Notes: generated by a model from the letters alone, not told the origin. DNA of 64,000 nucleotides from Luteococcus sp038433155 (GCF_038433155.1 NZ_JBCDMW010000019.1:124001-188000), one strand, 5' to 3'; shown: positions 16,072 through 27,204, counted from the first letter of the stretch. Translations and numbers: made by a program.

Positions 16072-17355
16072 ATGAAGGCGAAGACCATGACCATCGCACC
16101 CGAGAAGACCACCGCCGACGACAACCCCGGCAAGATCCTGGACACCACCCCGACGCCGGGCACCGGCAGGCTGCCCCGCACCGCCAGCGTGGACGTCGTG
16201 ATCCCGGTCTACAACGAGGCCGAGGACCTGGAGCGCTCCATCCGCCGGCTGCACCACTACCTGACCAGCGACTTCCCGCACGCTTGGCAGATCACCATCG
16301 CGGACAACGCGTCGACCGACGACACCTGGGCCATCGCCGCCCGGCTGACCCGCCAGCTGCCGCACGTGCACGCCGTCCACCTGGACCAGAAGGGCCGGGG
16401 CCGGGCCCTGCGCCAGGTCTGGCTGGCCAGCACCGCCGACATCCAGGTGTACATGGACGTGGACCTCTCCACGGACCTGCGGGCCCTGCTGCCGCTGGTC
16501 TCCCCGCTGGTCAGCGGGCATTCGGACCTGGCGATCGGCTCCCGGCTGGCGCCCGGCGCCCGGGTGGTGCGCGGCCCCAAGCGGGAGTTCATCAGCCGCT
16601 CCTACAATCTGATCCTGCGCACCAGCCTGCGGGCCAACTTCTCCGACGCCCAGTGCGGCTTCAAGGCCATCCGCCGCGACGTGGCCCAGGAACTGCTGCC
16701 GCTGGTGGAGGACAATGCCTGGTTCTTCGACACCGAGATGCTGGTACTGGCCCAGCGCGCGGGCCTGCGCACCCACGAGGTGCCGGTGGACTGGGTCGAC
16801 GACCCGGGCACCACGGTGCACATCGTCAGCACCGCCACCGAGGACCTGAAGGGGGTGGCGCGGCTGATGCGCGGGCTGGCCACCGGCGCCATCCCGCTGG
16901 GCCAGGTCCGCGAGGCGCTTCACCGCGCCCCCGCAGCCCCGGGCACCAATGCCCTGTTCGGGCACATGGTGCGCTTCGCCGCCGTCGGGGCCGCCTCGAC
17001 GGGTGCCTACTTCGGCCTGTACCTGCTGCTCCGGCTGGGGATGGGTCCGCAGGCCGCCAATCTGGTGGCCAACCTGGTCACCGCCGTCGCCAACACCGCG
17101 GTGAACCGACGCCTGACCTTCGGGGTCACCAGCCGCAAGGGGATGCTGCGGGACCACATCGGCGGCCTGCTGGCCTTCGGGGTGGCCACCGGCCTGACCT
17201 CCGGCTCGCTGTGGCTGCTGCACGCCGCCGGCCGCCCCGGCGGCAAGGCGATGGAGGTGCTGGTGCTGGCCCTGGCCAGCGCGGTGGCGACGGCCTTCCG
17301 CTTCGTGGTGCTGCGCCGCCTGATGCACCACGACGTCTCCGGCAAGACCGCCTAG
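16072..17355 (+). CDS. GT2 polyprenyl-phosphate glycosyltransferase fused to GtrA flippase domain
   Basis: The 427-residue protein has a GT2 domain (about 38-265) with VDVVIPVYNEAEDLE, the metal-binding DVDLSTDL and a QCGFKAIRRDV acceptor segment. Four helices of a GtrA domain follow (about 295-425, VRFAAVGAASTGAYFGLYLL and NLVTAVANTAVNRRLTF). GT2 enzymes of this type move a sugar from a nucleotide donor to polyprenyl phosphate, and GtrA-type helices are proposed to flip the product. Starts at 16072 or 16087 (MTIAPEK) are both plausible. It is downstream of the GT39-type transferase, the usual pair. Confidence 0.85.
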   Translation: MKAKTMTIAPEKTTADDNPGKILDTTPTPGTGRLPRTASVDVVIPVYNEAEDLERSIRRLHHYLTSDFPHAWQITIADNASTDDTWAIAARLTRQLPHVHAVHLDQKGRGRALRQVWLASTADIQVYMDVDLSTDLRALLPLVSPLVSGHSDLAIGSRLAPGARVVRGPKREFISRSYNLILRTSLRANFSDAQCGFKAIRRDVAQELLPLVEDNAWFFDTEMLVLAQRAGLRTHEVPVDWVDDPGTTVHIVSTATEDLKGVARLMRGLATGAIPLGQVREALHRAPAAPGTNALFGHMVRFAAVGAASTGAYFGLYLLLRLGMGPQAANLVANLVTAVANTAVNRRLTFGVTSRKGMLRDHIGGLLAFGVATGLTSGSLWLLHAAGRPGGKAMEVLVLALASAVATAFRFVVLRRLMHHDVSGKTA

Positions 17356-17365
17356 GCTGGGGACC

Positions 17366-18031
17366 ATGACTGACCTCACCGCGGGCGCCGTCGCCCAGAT
17401 GATCGACCACACCCTGCTCAAGACCGACGCCACCCCCGCCGACGTGGCCGCCCTGCTGGCCCAGGCCCAGGAGTTGGGCACCTACTCCATCTGCATCTCG
17501 CCCAACATGCTCCCCGGGCTGCCGGAGCTTGGTGGAGTGAAGCTGGCCACCGTGTGCGGCTTCCCGTCGGGCAAGCACACCGCCCAGCTGAAGGCCGCCG
17601 AGGCCAGGGAGGCGGTGGCCAATGGCGCCGACGAGGTGGACATGGTGATCGACATCGGCCTGCTCAAGGCGGGCAATTCCGAGGCGGTGCAGGCCGAGAT
17701 CGCCGCGGTCAAGGCCGAGGTGCCCAGCCCCAAGGTGCTGAAGGTGATCATCGAGTCCGGTGCGCTGACCGATGACCAGGTCATCGCCGCCTGTCAGGCG
17801 GCCGAGGCCGCGGGCGCGGACTTCGTGAAGACCTCCACCGGCTTCCACCCATCGGGTGGCGCCACGGTGCATGCCGTCGAGCTGATGGCCCGGACCGTGG
17901 GCGGCCGGCTGGGGGTCAAGGCGTCGGGCGGGATCCGGGACTGGGACAGCGCCGTGGAGATGATCCAGGCCGGCGCCACCCGGCTGGGGGTCTCGGCCAC
18001 CGAGCAGATCCTGGCCGGCGCCCCGGCCTGA
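17366..18031 (+). CDS. deoC: Deoxyribose-phosphate aldolase
   Basis: The 221-residue TIM-barrel class I aldolase cleaves 2-deoxyribose-5-phosphate to glyceraldehyde-3-phosphate and acetaldehyde in deoxynucleoside catabolism. Visible motifs are DHTLLK at the N-terminus, VCGFPSGKH, GADEVDMVIDIG, LKVIIESG, the Schiff-base lysine in FVKTSTGFHPSGG (about residue 155) and the second lysine in GVKASGGIR. TAGGCT (17353-17358) stands seven bases before the ATG with no ribosome site, so the mRNA may be leaderless. Length is normal for actinobacterial DeoC. Confidence 0.95.
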   Translation: MTDLTAGAVAQMIDHTLLKTDATPADVAALLAQAQELGTYSICISPNMLPGLPELGGVKLATVCGFPSGKHTAQLKAAEAREAVANGADEVDMVIDIGLLKAGNSEAVQAEIAAVKAEVPSPKVLKVIIESGALTDDQVIAACQAAEAAGADFVKTSTGFHPSGGATVHAVELMARTVGGRLGVKASGGIRDWDSAVEMIQAGATRLGVSATEQILAGAPA

Positions 18032-18152
18032 GGGTACCGCCGGACGGAAAGACCCGGCCTTGGGGCACCATCGGCGCCGCAGTTCTCATAGGGTGGGGGT
18101 AGAAGTTTCCACTCTGCGAACCGGCGTCGCTGACGCCATGGAGGAAGCACCC

Positions 18153-19994
18153 ATGCCGCACCAAGCCACCCCGGCCCTGTTCAGCGCCGCCCAGGCGCCC
18201 GTCGCACTCACCAGCGTGCACCCCAGCGACGAGGGCTGGATGGGTCGATTCCAGGCGCGCAATGCCGCCGCCACCCTGCCGCACGTGATTGCACAGCTGC
18301 AGGAGCGTTCGTGGGCCAACCTGCGCAATGTCCGCGACGGCGTGGAGCACCAGCACATCGGAAACACCAATTCCGACGCCGAGGTGCACATGGTGCTGGA
18401 GGCGATCGCCTGGGAAATCGCCCGCACCGGCACCACCGAGTTCGACGGCTTCCTGGAAGAGACCATCCAGCTGCTGGCCGACGTCCAGGCCGACGACGGC
18501 TACCTGAACTCGTGGGGCCAGTCGATGGCCGGCTACGAGCACTTCAGCGACGCCGCGATGGGGATGGAGCTGTTCACCGGCTCCCACCTGGTGAAGGCCG
18601 CCATTGCCCTGAACCGGACAGGCCGGGGCGAGAAGATCATGCGGATCGCGCGCAAGTGGGCCGATCTGGTGGTCAAGAACTTCGGCCCGGACCAGCAGGG
18701 CTACGACGGCCACGCCGGCATCGAGGGTGCACTGGTGGAGTTGTGGCACGAGACGGAGCACGACCCCTACCTGGAGACCGCCAAGGCGATCCTGGACCGG
18801 CGCGGCCAGGGCCTGCTGCGCAGCGGCGTACTGGGGCCGATCTTCTTCCAGGACCACGAGCCGGTGCGGGAGGCCGTCGAGTCCCTGGGCCATGCCGCCC
18901 GGCAGCAGTACCTGGACTCCTCGGTGGCCGACGTGCTGTCCGCCACCGGTGACCCGGAGCTGAAGAAGGCGCTGATCGCCCGCTGGGAGTCGGCCCACCT
19001 GACCAAGCTCTACATCACCGGCGGCCTGGGCTCGCGGCACTTCGACGAGAGTTTCGGCGCCCCCTACGAGCTGCCGGCCTCCCGTGCCTACGCGGAGACC
19101 ACCGCCAGCATCGCCGACGTGCAGGTGAACCACCGGCTGCTGCTGCTGACCGGCCACGCCCGCTACGCCGACGCGATCGAGAAGATCTTCCACAACGCCC
19201 TGCCGGCCGCGGTGGGAACCGACGGCACCACCTTCTTCAGCTCCAACCCGCTGCAGGTGCGTTCCCGTCAGCGCGACGAGGACAACAACCGGATCGAGCG
19301 GGCGCCGTGGCTGAACCACGCCACCGGCCCCACCAGCATCGTTCGGCTGGCCGCCAGCATGGGGGCCTTCGTGGCCACCGTCGCGGACAAGACGTTGAGC
19401 ATCCAGCAGTGGATGTCCGGCACCATCGAGCTGCCCTCCCAGATCGGTGAGGGCCAGCTGGTGATCGAGACCGACTACCCCAACAGCGGCCACATCACCA
19501 TCCGGCTGGAGGGCACCCCCGCCCCGGGCGCCCGGCTGCGGATGCGGGTGCCGGGCTGGTGTGAGAAGCACCTCTACAACGGCCGCAATGCGCTGGTGGT
19601 GGACGGCTACTTCGACCAGAAGCTGACCGAGGGCTTCGAGGCCGTGCTGGACTTCCAGATGGACCCGCGCTTCGTCTATGCCCACCCGCGGGTGGATGCG
19701 GTGCGCGGCTGCCGTGCGCTGCTGCGCGGCCCAGTGGTCTACTGCGCCGAGGGTGTGGACAACCCGCAGCTGGAGAACCTGGTCTTCCACACCACCGCCA
19801 CGGTGGAGAAGCCGGAGAACGGGGAACTGCCCCGGATCACGGTGCCGGCCAACTTCCGTCGCAAGCCGCAGGCGCTGTACTCGCGCACCATGGTGGCCGT
19901 CGATCCCGAGGTGCGCCAGACCACCCTGGTGCCCTACCAGAGCTGGGCCAACCGCGGCTCCAGCCCGATGCGCGTGTGGCTGCCCACCGAGTGA
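18153..19994 (+). CDS. GH127-like (DUF1680) protein lacking the zinc/nucleophile cysteines
   Basis: The 613-residue protein follows the GH127 beta-L-arabinofuranosidase plan: a helical barrel with GYLNSWG, YITGGLGSRHFDESFG and RAYAETTASIA, then beta domains. GGAGGA supports ATG 18153. Compared with HypBA1 as I recall it, the acid/base Glu322 aligns with Glu299 and zinc ligand Glu338 with Glu315. The expected Cys340, Cys417 and Cys418 are Thr317, Thr391 and Gly392 (ETT and NHATGP in place of ETC and CACCPP). Zinc-thiolate catalysis is therefore not possible by the known mechanism. No signal peptide, so it is cytoplasmic. It could be a different hydrolase, act by another mechanism, or be inactive. 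Confidence 0.75.
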   Translation: MPHQATPALFSAAQAPVALTSVHPSDEGWMGRFQARNAAATLPHVIAQLQERSWANLRNVRDGVEHQHIGNTNSDAEVHMVLEAIAWEIARTGTTEFDGFLEETIQLLADVQADDGYLNSWGQSMAGYEHFSDAAMGMELFTGSHLVKAAIALNRTGRGEKIMRIARKWADLVVKNFGPDQQGYDGHAGIEGALVELWHETEHDPYLETAKAILDRRGQGLLRSGVLGPIFFQDHEPVREAVESLGHAARQQYLDSSVADVLSATGDPELKKALIARWESAHLTKLYITGGLGSRHFDESFGAPYELPASRAYAETTASIADVQVNHRLLLLTGHARYADAIEKIFHNALPAAVGTDGTTFFSSNPLQVRSRQRDEDNNRIERAPWLNHATGPTSIVRLAASMGAFVATVADKTLSIQQWMSGTIELPSQIGEGQLVIETDYPNSGHITIRLEGTPAPGARLRMRVPGWCEKHLYNGRNALVVDGYFDQKLTEGFEAVLDFQMDPRFVYAHPRVDAVRGCRALLRGPVVYCAEGVDNPQLENLVFHTTATVEKPENGELPRITVPANFRRKPQALYSRTMVAVDPEVRQTTLVPYQSWANRGSSPMRVWLPTE

Positions 19995-19998
19995 CCGC

Positions 19999-20574
19999 AT
20001 GCTGCTGAGTGATCGCGACATCCGGGCGGGGGTCGAGCGGGGCCGGATCCGGCTCGACCCCTGGCACCCGGACATGGTGCAGCCGTCCAGCGTCGACGTG
20101 CGTCTGGACCGGGTCTTCCGGGTCTTCGAGAACCACCGCTATCCCGTGATCGACCCGGCCGCCGAGCAGCCGGAGCTCACCCGGGAGGTGGTCTGCGACG
20201 GCGACGAGCCCTTCGTGCTGCACCCGGGCGAGTTCGTGCTGGGGGCGACGTGGGAACGCGTCGCGCTGGGCGATGACGTGGCGGCCCGGTTGGAGGGCAA
20301 GAGCTCGCTGGGACGCTTGGGCCTGTTGACCCACTCGACGGCCGGTTTCATCGACCCCGGCTTCGACGGTCACGTCACCCTGGAGCTGTCCAACATGGCC
20401 ACCCTGCCGATCATGCTCCACCCAGGGATGAAGATCGGCCAGCTGTGCTTCTTCCAGCTCAGCTCCCCCGCCGAGCACCCCTACGGGTCCGACGCGGCCG
20501 GTTCGCACTACCAGGGCCAGCGGGGCCCCACCCCGTCGCGCTCCCACGTGAACTTCCACCGGAGCCAGGTCTGA
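19999..20574 (+). CDS. dcd: dCTP deaminase (dUMP-forming type)
   Basis: The 191-residue protein is nearly superimposable on mycobacterial Dcd: MLLSDRDIRAG, MVQPSSVDVRLD, FVLHPGEFVLG, EGKSSLGRLGLLTHSTAGF, DPGFDGHVTLELSN, MKIGQLCFF and the tail YQGQRGPTPSRS. Enzymes of this actinobacterial type convert dCTP through dUTP to dUMP, feeding thymidylate synthesis. The catalytic glutamate lies in STAGFIDPGFDGHVTLELSN. It begins four bases after the GH127-like stop, so the two are cotranscribed despite unrelated roles. Confidence 0.95.
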   Translation: MLLSDRDIRAGVERGRIRLDPWHPDMVQPSSVDVRLDRVFRVFENHRYPVIDPAAEQPELTREVVCDGDEPFVLHPGEFVLGATWERVALGDDVAARLEGKSSLGRLGLLTHSTAGFIDPGFDGHVTLELSNMATLPIMLHPGMKIGQLCFFQLSSPAEHPYGSDAAGSHYQGQRGPTPSRSHVNFHRSQV

Positions 20575-20576
20575 CC

Positions 20577-20632
20577 CCTCGACCGGCTCGGGCTGGGCGC
20601 TGACGCGACCACGACGGCCGAGCTGGTCGAGG
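20577..20632. terminator. Inverted repeat between convergent dcd and hypothetical gene
   Basis: CCTCGACCGGCTC (20577-20589) and GAGCTGGTCGAGG (20620-20632) pair over 13 positions with one mismatch, enclosing 30 nt. It fills the 62-bp gap between two convergent stops, so it probably ends transcription from both sides. No U-tract is present. The arm contains a TCGAC-GGCTC motif seen at other gene ends in this window. Confidence 0.5.
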
Positions 20633-20636
20633 CCCG

Positions 20637-21050
20637 TCACACGCTCCAGTCGTAGCCCGTGAGGGCCCGCTCCAGCACCTCCCGGCTGGGGGCGGTTCGG
20701 GGCTCGGGCCGCATCGGGGAGCGGTGCCAGGCACCCGTCGAACCGTCCTCCAGCACGGTGACCAGGTCCAGGTTCCACCACGGACCCAGCACGTGCTCGT
20801 CCTCCAACCGGATCAGCTCGGCCTTCATGTCCATCGCCAGGCCGTCGGCAACGACGTGGGCGACTTCCGCCTCCACCTCGACCCACCAGACCGGACGGCC
20901 CTCAGCCGCCAACAAGGCTTGCACCTCGGCCAGCCCCTCGGCCACCAACCGGGTGCGAAGCTCGGCCGGCAACTCCCCCTCAACCCGGATCCGGACCACG
21001 TGCAGGGCGTGCTCGTCGGCCAACTCGACGGCGCGCGCGTCGCTGTCCAT
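20637..21050 (-). CDS. Small hypothetical protein
   Basis: The 137-residue protein starts at MDSDARAVELADE, with GGAAGG nine bases upstream. It has a valine-rich alternating first half (HALHVVRIRVEGELP, VWWVEVEAEVAHVVADGL) and a tryptophan-containing second half (VLGPWWNLDLVTV, AWHRSPMRPEPRTAP). There is no signal or membrane segment. It reads as a small alpha/beta cytoplasmic protein of unknown function. It is convergent with dcd and lies upstream of the ppdK 3' end on the same strand. Confidence 0.6.
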   Translation of the reverse strand: MDSDARAVELADEHALHVVRIRVEGELPAELRTRLVAEGLAEVQALLAAEGRPVWWVEVEAEVAHVVADGLAMDMKAELIRLEDEHVLGPWWNLDLVTVLEDGSTGAWHRSPMRPEPRTAPSREVLERALTGYDWSV

Positions 21051-21127
21051 GGCAGGGATCCTTCCGGCTGGGAGTTCTTTCCTCCACCCTGCCACAGCCG
21101 CGTACGTGCGAATGCCCCGGAGACGAC

Positions 21128-21195
21128 GGCGGCCCCGCCTCCCGGGTGGGAGGCGGGGCTGCCGGGCTGGTCCCGTCGACAGGCTCGGGGACCAG
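21128..21195 (-). terminator. Two adjacent hairpins downstream of ppdK
   Basis: A 16-bp GC-rich stem (21128-21143 with 21148-21163, one G:U-type mismatch, 4-nt loop) and an 8-bp stem CTGGTCCC/GGGACCAG (21167-21174 with 21188-21195) follow the ppdK stop on the minus strand. The loop of the smaller stem carries TCGACAGGCTC. Both probably stop ppdK transcription, although no U-run is seen. Confidence 0.55.
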
Positions 21196-21199
21196 GATG

Positions 21200-23848
<2,649 letters not shown>

Positions 23849-23962
23849 GTGTGGAATCTCCTTTGGTTCCTTCAACGTGCCGCCGTGGCGGTGGACCCGG
23901 ACGGGGTGTCTTCCCAGCCGATTGTTCAGTTGTCCCCACGGCGTCATCACCGCGGGGTGGTC

Positions 23963-24847
23963 TCAGGGCCTGATCTTCAGGCTTCCGGCAGGGCGACGCA
24001 AGGCCGCCCCGACGCGTTTGGCACGCTCGTCGACGATGTCGATCACCCGGGCGGCGGCCTCCTCCAGGGCCAGCCCCGTGGTGTCGATCACCGGGCAGCC
24101 CAGGCGGCGCTGCACCTTGCCGATCTCGTCCAGCTCGTCGTAGATCTTCACCAGGTCGGCATAGCCGTCCTTGGTGCCGAAACCACCCAACCCGCGCACC
24201 CGGCGGTTGCGGATCTGCAGCAGCCGTTCGGCGTCGATGGTCAGCCCGACAATCCGCCAGCGGTCCAGCCCCAGCAATTCGGTGGGCGGTGCGATCCCCG
24301 GCACCAAGGGGACGTTGACGGTCTTGTAGCCCAGATAGCCCAGGTAGATGCTCAGCGGGGTCTTGCCGGAGCGGGATGCCCCCACCAGGCAGATGTCGCA
24401 GTCCCGCAGCGCCTCCGGCATGGCACCGTCGTCATTGCGCACCGCGAATTCCATGGCGCTGATCCGCTCGAAGTAGTCGGCCTCCACCCCCACGGGCCGG
24501 CGGACCACCTCCTCCGCTTCCGCACCCGTCGCCTGCTCGAAGGCCTCCAGCGTGCCGCTCAACAGGTCCGCCGACGGGATCTGCAGCTCCTCGCAGGCGG
24601 TGGTGACCAGCTCCCGCATGTGCTCGTTGACCAGGGTGAACAGCACCACCCGGCGCAGCGCTGGCTCGTCGGCCACGGCGGCCCGCAGCTGGTCGAAGAC
24701 GGCAATCAGCGCCTCGGGGGTACTGATCCGCGGGTGGCGGACAATCGTGAACGAGGTCTCGGTGAACTGCGCCTGGGCGGCGCGCGCGAGCCTGGCCGCC
24801 GTCTCTCCCGTCGAGTCGGCGATCACGTGGATCTGCAGCGGCTCCAT
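23963..24847 (-). CDS. PPDK regulatory protein (bifunctional kinase/pyrophosphorylase, DUF299)
   Basis: The 294-residue protein has the DUF299 hallmarks: VIADSTGETA at the N-terminus, the P-loop GASRSGKTPLSIYLGYLGYK near residue 150, VNVPLVPG, and LDRWRIVGLTID. Family members phosphorylate a threonine beside the catalytic histidine of PPDK (or PEP synthase) using ADP to inactivate it, and reverse this with phosphate. With ppdK directly downstream, PPDK is the clear target. ATG 24847 has AGGGG seven bases upstream; ATG 24853 is an alternative. It is divergent from the methyltransferase gene. Confidence 0.93.
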   Translation of the reverse strand: MEPLQIHVIADSTGETAARLARAAQAQFTETSFTIVRHPRISTPEALIAVFDQLRAAVADEPALRRVVLFTLVNEHMRELVTTACEELQIPSADLLSGTLEAFEQATGAEAEEVVRRPVGVEADYFERISAMEFAVRNDDGAMPEALRDCDICLVGASRSGKTPLSIYLGYLGYKTVNVPLVPGIAPPTELLGLDRWRIVGLTIDAERLLQIRNRRVRGLGGFGTKDGYADLVKIYDELDEIGKVQRRLGCPVIDTTGLALEEAAARVIDIVDERAKRVGAALRRPAGSLKIRP

Positions 24848-24946
24848 TGCCATGCCCCTGAACCTACCAAGCCCCGCGTGCTTCCCCCAGCCGGGGGTCG
24901 GGTGGCGATGCGGCCAAACTGCCGTCGGACTGGAAGGATGGGCGAC

Positions 24947-25984
24947 GTGCTTGAGACCGATCCCGTGGATGACCTGATTGCCGACGAGTCGCAGACCGTG
25001 CTGGAGGGGGCCCGCGCCGCCAAGGTGCTGCTGCTGAACGCCCCCGCGCTGGTGGAGCGGGCCCGGGAGGCGGCCGAGGAGGTGGTGGCGTGGTGCGACG
25101 ACCTGCGGGAGCACCGGGAGCTGCCGGCCGACGTGGTGGCCGACGACCTGGCGGAGGCACTGACCGGCTGTGACCTGGTCTGGCTGCGGCTGCCCAAGGG
25201 GTTGGGCGCGCTGGACGAGTACGCGGAGCTGGTGGCCAACCTGGCCCTGCCCGAGGTGCGGGTCGTTGCCGGTGGCCGGGTCAAGCACATGACCCTGAGC
25301 ATGAACGAGGTGCTGCTGGCGCACTTCGGCAGCGTCAACGCGTCGCTGGGACGGCAGAAGTCCCGGGTGCTGCACGCGCGGCTGCCCTACCCGGCCGACG
25401 ACACCTGGCCGCGCAGCAAGAAGCACGCCGACCTGGGGGTGGAGCTGTGGGCCCACGGCGCCACCTTCGCCGGCGCCAAACTGGACCCGGGCAGCAAGCT
25501 GCTGACCGACCACCTCAAGCAGCTGGGCAAGGAGCGCACCGCCTCCGGCGGCCAGGTGCGCGACGTGCTGGACCTGGGTTGCGGCAACGGCGTGCTGGCC
25601 ACGCTGCTGGCCCGTCGGTTCCCGGAGGCCACGGTGCTGGCCTCGGACGTCTCCCAGGCCGCCGTCGAGGCCACCCGGCTGACCGCCGAGACCAACCGCG
25701 CGCGGGTGCAGGTGCTGTGGCGTGACGGCCTGACCGAGTTCGACGACGACTCGCTGGACCTGATCGTCACCAACCCGCCCTTCCACATCGGCAATGCCAA
25801 GGAGTCCGGCCCGGCGCTGGAGATGTTCGCTGACGCAGCCCGGGTGCTGCGCCCCGGTGGCGAGCTGTGGTGCGTCTACAACTCCCACCTGCCCTGGCGG
25901 GCACGGCTGAACGAACTGGTGGGCCAGACCCGGGTGATCGAGCAGAATCCCAAGTACACCCTGACCCGCACCATCGCCCGCTGA
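24947..25984 (+). CDS. RsmC/RlmG-type class I methyltransferase
   Basis: The 345-residue protein has an N-terminal pseudo-methyltransferase half and a C-terminal SAM-binding half: VLDLGCGNGVLATLLAR (motif I, near residue 206), SDVSQAAVEATR and catalytic TNPPFHIG (motif IV), which indicates N2-guanine methylation. This two-domain layout is that of 16S (RsmC) or 23S (RlmG) rRNA guanine-N2 methyltransferases. I prefer GTG 24947 because GGAAGG stands nine bases before it; ATG 24938 touches that site. Which rRNA base it modifies is not decidable here. Confidence 0.82.
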   Translation: MLETDPVDDLIADESQTVLEGARAAKVLLLNAPALVERAREAAEEVVAWCDDLREHRELPADVVADDLAEALTGCDLVWLRLPKGLGALDEYAELVANLALPEVRVVAGGRVKHMTLSMNEVLLAHFGSVNASLGRQKSRVLHARLPYPADDTWPRSKKHADLGVELWAHGATFAGAKLDPGSKLLTDHLKQLGKERTASGGQVRDVLDLGCGNGVLATLLARRFPEATVLASDVSQAAVEATRLTAETNRARVQVLWRDGLTEFDDDSLDLIVTNPPFHIGNAKESGPALEMFADAARVLRPGGELWCVYNSHLPWRARLNELVGQTRVIEQNPKYTLTRTIAR

Positions 25985-26029
25985 CCCAGCTTGGATATCC
26001 ACGGTTCATGCCGGGCTAAACTCTGACCC

Positions 26030-26812
26030 ATGGCGAGCAAGGCAGGATGGATCCCGCAGCAGCACGGGGCGTGGGCCATGCTCGTGGTCCCGCTGGTGGT
26101 GGGGCTGGTGGTGCGTGCCCGCGACGGCCTGCCCGGCTGGGCCCTGCCGCTGGCCGCCACCTGGCTGGTGGGCTACTTCTGCTTCAACGCCTGCGGCCTG
26201 TGGCTCAAGGCGGCGACGCGGCGGCGACACAACTTCCTGCCCGCGGTGCTGACCTATGGCGGGGTGTCCGCCGTCGCCGGTCTGGCCACCCTGGCGCTGG
26301 GCGGGCTCCCATTGCTGTGGTGGTTCCCGGTCTACCTACCGCTGCTGGGCACCGCGCTGTGGCTGACCAGCCGTCGCCATGACCGGGCGCTGCTGTCCGG
26401 CCTGTGCACGGTGTCGGCCGCCTGCCTGTTGGCGTGGATCCTGCCCTTCACCACCCCGCAGGCCGTCTGGCGGGCCGGCCTCACGTCGACGTCATGGCTG
26501 GCCATCGGGCTGTTCGGCTACTTCTTCGGCACCGTCTTCGTGGTGAAGACCCTGATCCGGGAGCGCAACAAGCCGGGCTGGGTGCGGGCCTCGATCGGTT
26601 GGCACCTGGCCTGGGTGGCGTTGTCCGCCCTGGTCTGGCGGCTGGGGGCGGCCAGCCCGTGGTGGGCCGCATTCTTCGCCGTCGGGACGGTGCGGGCGTG
26701 GGCGCTGCCGTGGTTCGGCCCGCGCCGGGGACGCAACATCCGGCCGGGGCAGGTGGGCATGCTGGAGGTACTGCTCAGCCTGGCCGTCCTGGCTCTCTGC
26801 CTGACCGCCTGA
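26030..26812 (+). CDS. YwiC-like membrane protein
   Basis: The 260-residue protein starts with the family signature WIPQQHGAWAMLVVPL and has about eight membrane helices, with short charged loops (RRRHNFLPAV, RERNKPGWVRASIGWH). YwiC-like proteins are widespread in Firmicutes and Actinobacteria; their role is not established, although the fold resembles UbiA-like membrane enzymes. TAAACT lies seven bases before the ATG with no ribosome site, a leaderless pattern. Short noncoding and decayed sequence follows. Confidence 0.85.
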   Translation: MASKAGWIPQQHGAWAMLVVPLVVGLVVRARDGLPGWALPLAATWLVGYFCFNACGLWLKAATRRRHNFLPAVLTYGGVSAVAGLATLALGGLPLLWWFPVYLPLLGTALWLTSRRHDRALLSGLCTVSAACLLAWILPFTTPQAVWRAGLTSTSWLAIGLFGYFFGTVFVVKTLIRERNKPGWVRASIGWHLAWVALSALVWRLGAASPWWAAFFAVGTVRAWALPWFGPRRGRNIRPGQVGMLEVLLSLAVLALCLTA

Positions 26813-26908
26813 GACTGCTGGGTCTCCGACGCCGAGATCGCGCCGCCCGTGACCTCTCCCGGCTGGGAGATCGTGCCCCCTCCCGCCCAAAGCCGCCCTC
26901 ACCCCCAC

Positions 26909-26972
26909 TGCGCAGCGGTTGATTGTCGGTGCAGTTGCTGGAGCTGCTGCCCCGACAATTACCGGTTGCGCA
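26909..26972. repeat. Imperfect 21-bp inverted repeat with inner stem
   Basis: TGCGCAGCGGTTGATTGTCGG (26909-26929; 21 positions compared) pairs with 26952-26972. The outer 6 (TGCGCA) and inner 8 (ATTGTCGG) positions match, and the middle is partly mismatched. The 22-bp centre contains a further GCAG/CTGC stem. It stands about 100 bp after the YwiC-like stop and could be its terminator, or the relic of a palindromic element. Confidence 0.55.
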
Positions 26973-26978
26973 GTCGGC

Positions 26979-27012
26979 TTTCCACACTGCGCACCTTTCC
27001 ACACCGCGCACC
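26979..27012. repeat. Adjacent 17-bp tandem duplication
   Basis: TTTCCACACTGCGCACC (26979-26995) is immediately followed by TTTCCACACCGCGCACC (26996-27012), with one difference. It lies between the palindrome and the ApbE-like remnant and marks local rearrangement. Confidence 0.7.
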
Positions 27013-27204
27013 CTGACCCCGGCGCCCCTGGTCTGGCGCAACGTCACCGTCGTGGCGCCCAGCGCCACCCTGGCCAATGTGCTGGCCACCGCCAGCATCG
27101 TGCGCGGTCATCACGCGCTGCGGTGGCTGGAATCCCAGAACGTCGCAGCCCGTCTGATGGCCATGGATGGAACCGTGCGCCGGATCGGGGCCTGGCCCGC
27201 CTAG
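27013..27204 (+). pseudogene. C-terminal remnant of an ApbE-like FAD:protein FMN transferase
   Basis: The frame reads LVWRNVTVVAPSATLANVLA, TASIVRG, LRWLESQNVAARLMAMDG and RRIGAWP. This is the order of the ApbE C-terminal region (VTV-AP-ANV-STA, then WL.....ARLV...G.V...GGWP). About 64 residues remain of a protein normally near 300; the N-terminal flavin-binding parts are absent. The frame is open back to 26923, but that stretch is repeats. ApbE flavinylates FMN-dependent membrane redox proteins. I read this as a deletion scar; a functional fragment is unlikely. Confidence 0.6.

Noticed and set aside
15760..17481. Long minus-strand frame opposite the GT2-GtrA gene
   Set aside because: Opposite strand of a well-supported gene; composition typical of antisense high-GC frames.
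17916..20075. A 719-codon minus-strand frame covering the GH127-like gene
   Set aside because: High-GC shadow of recognised plus-strand genes; no motifs or ribosome site.
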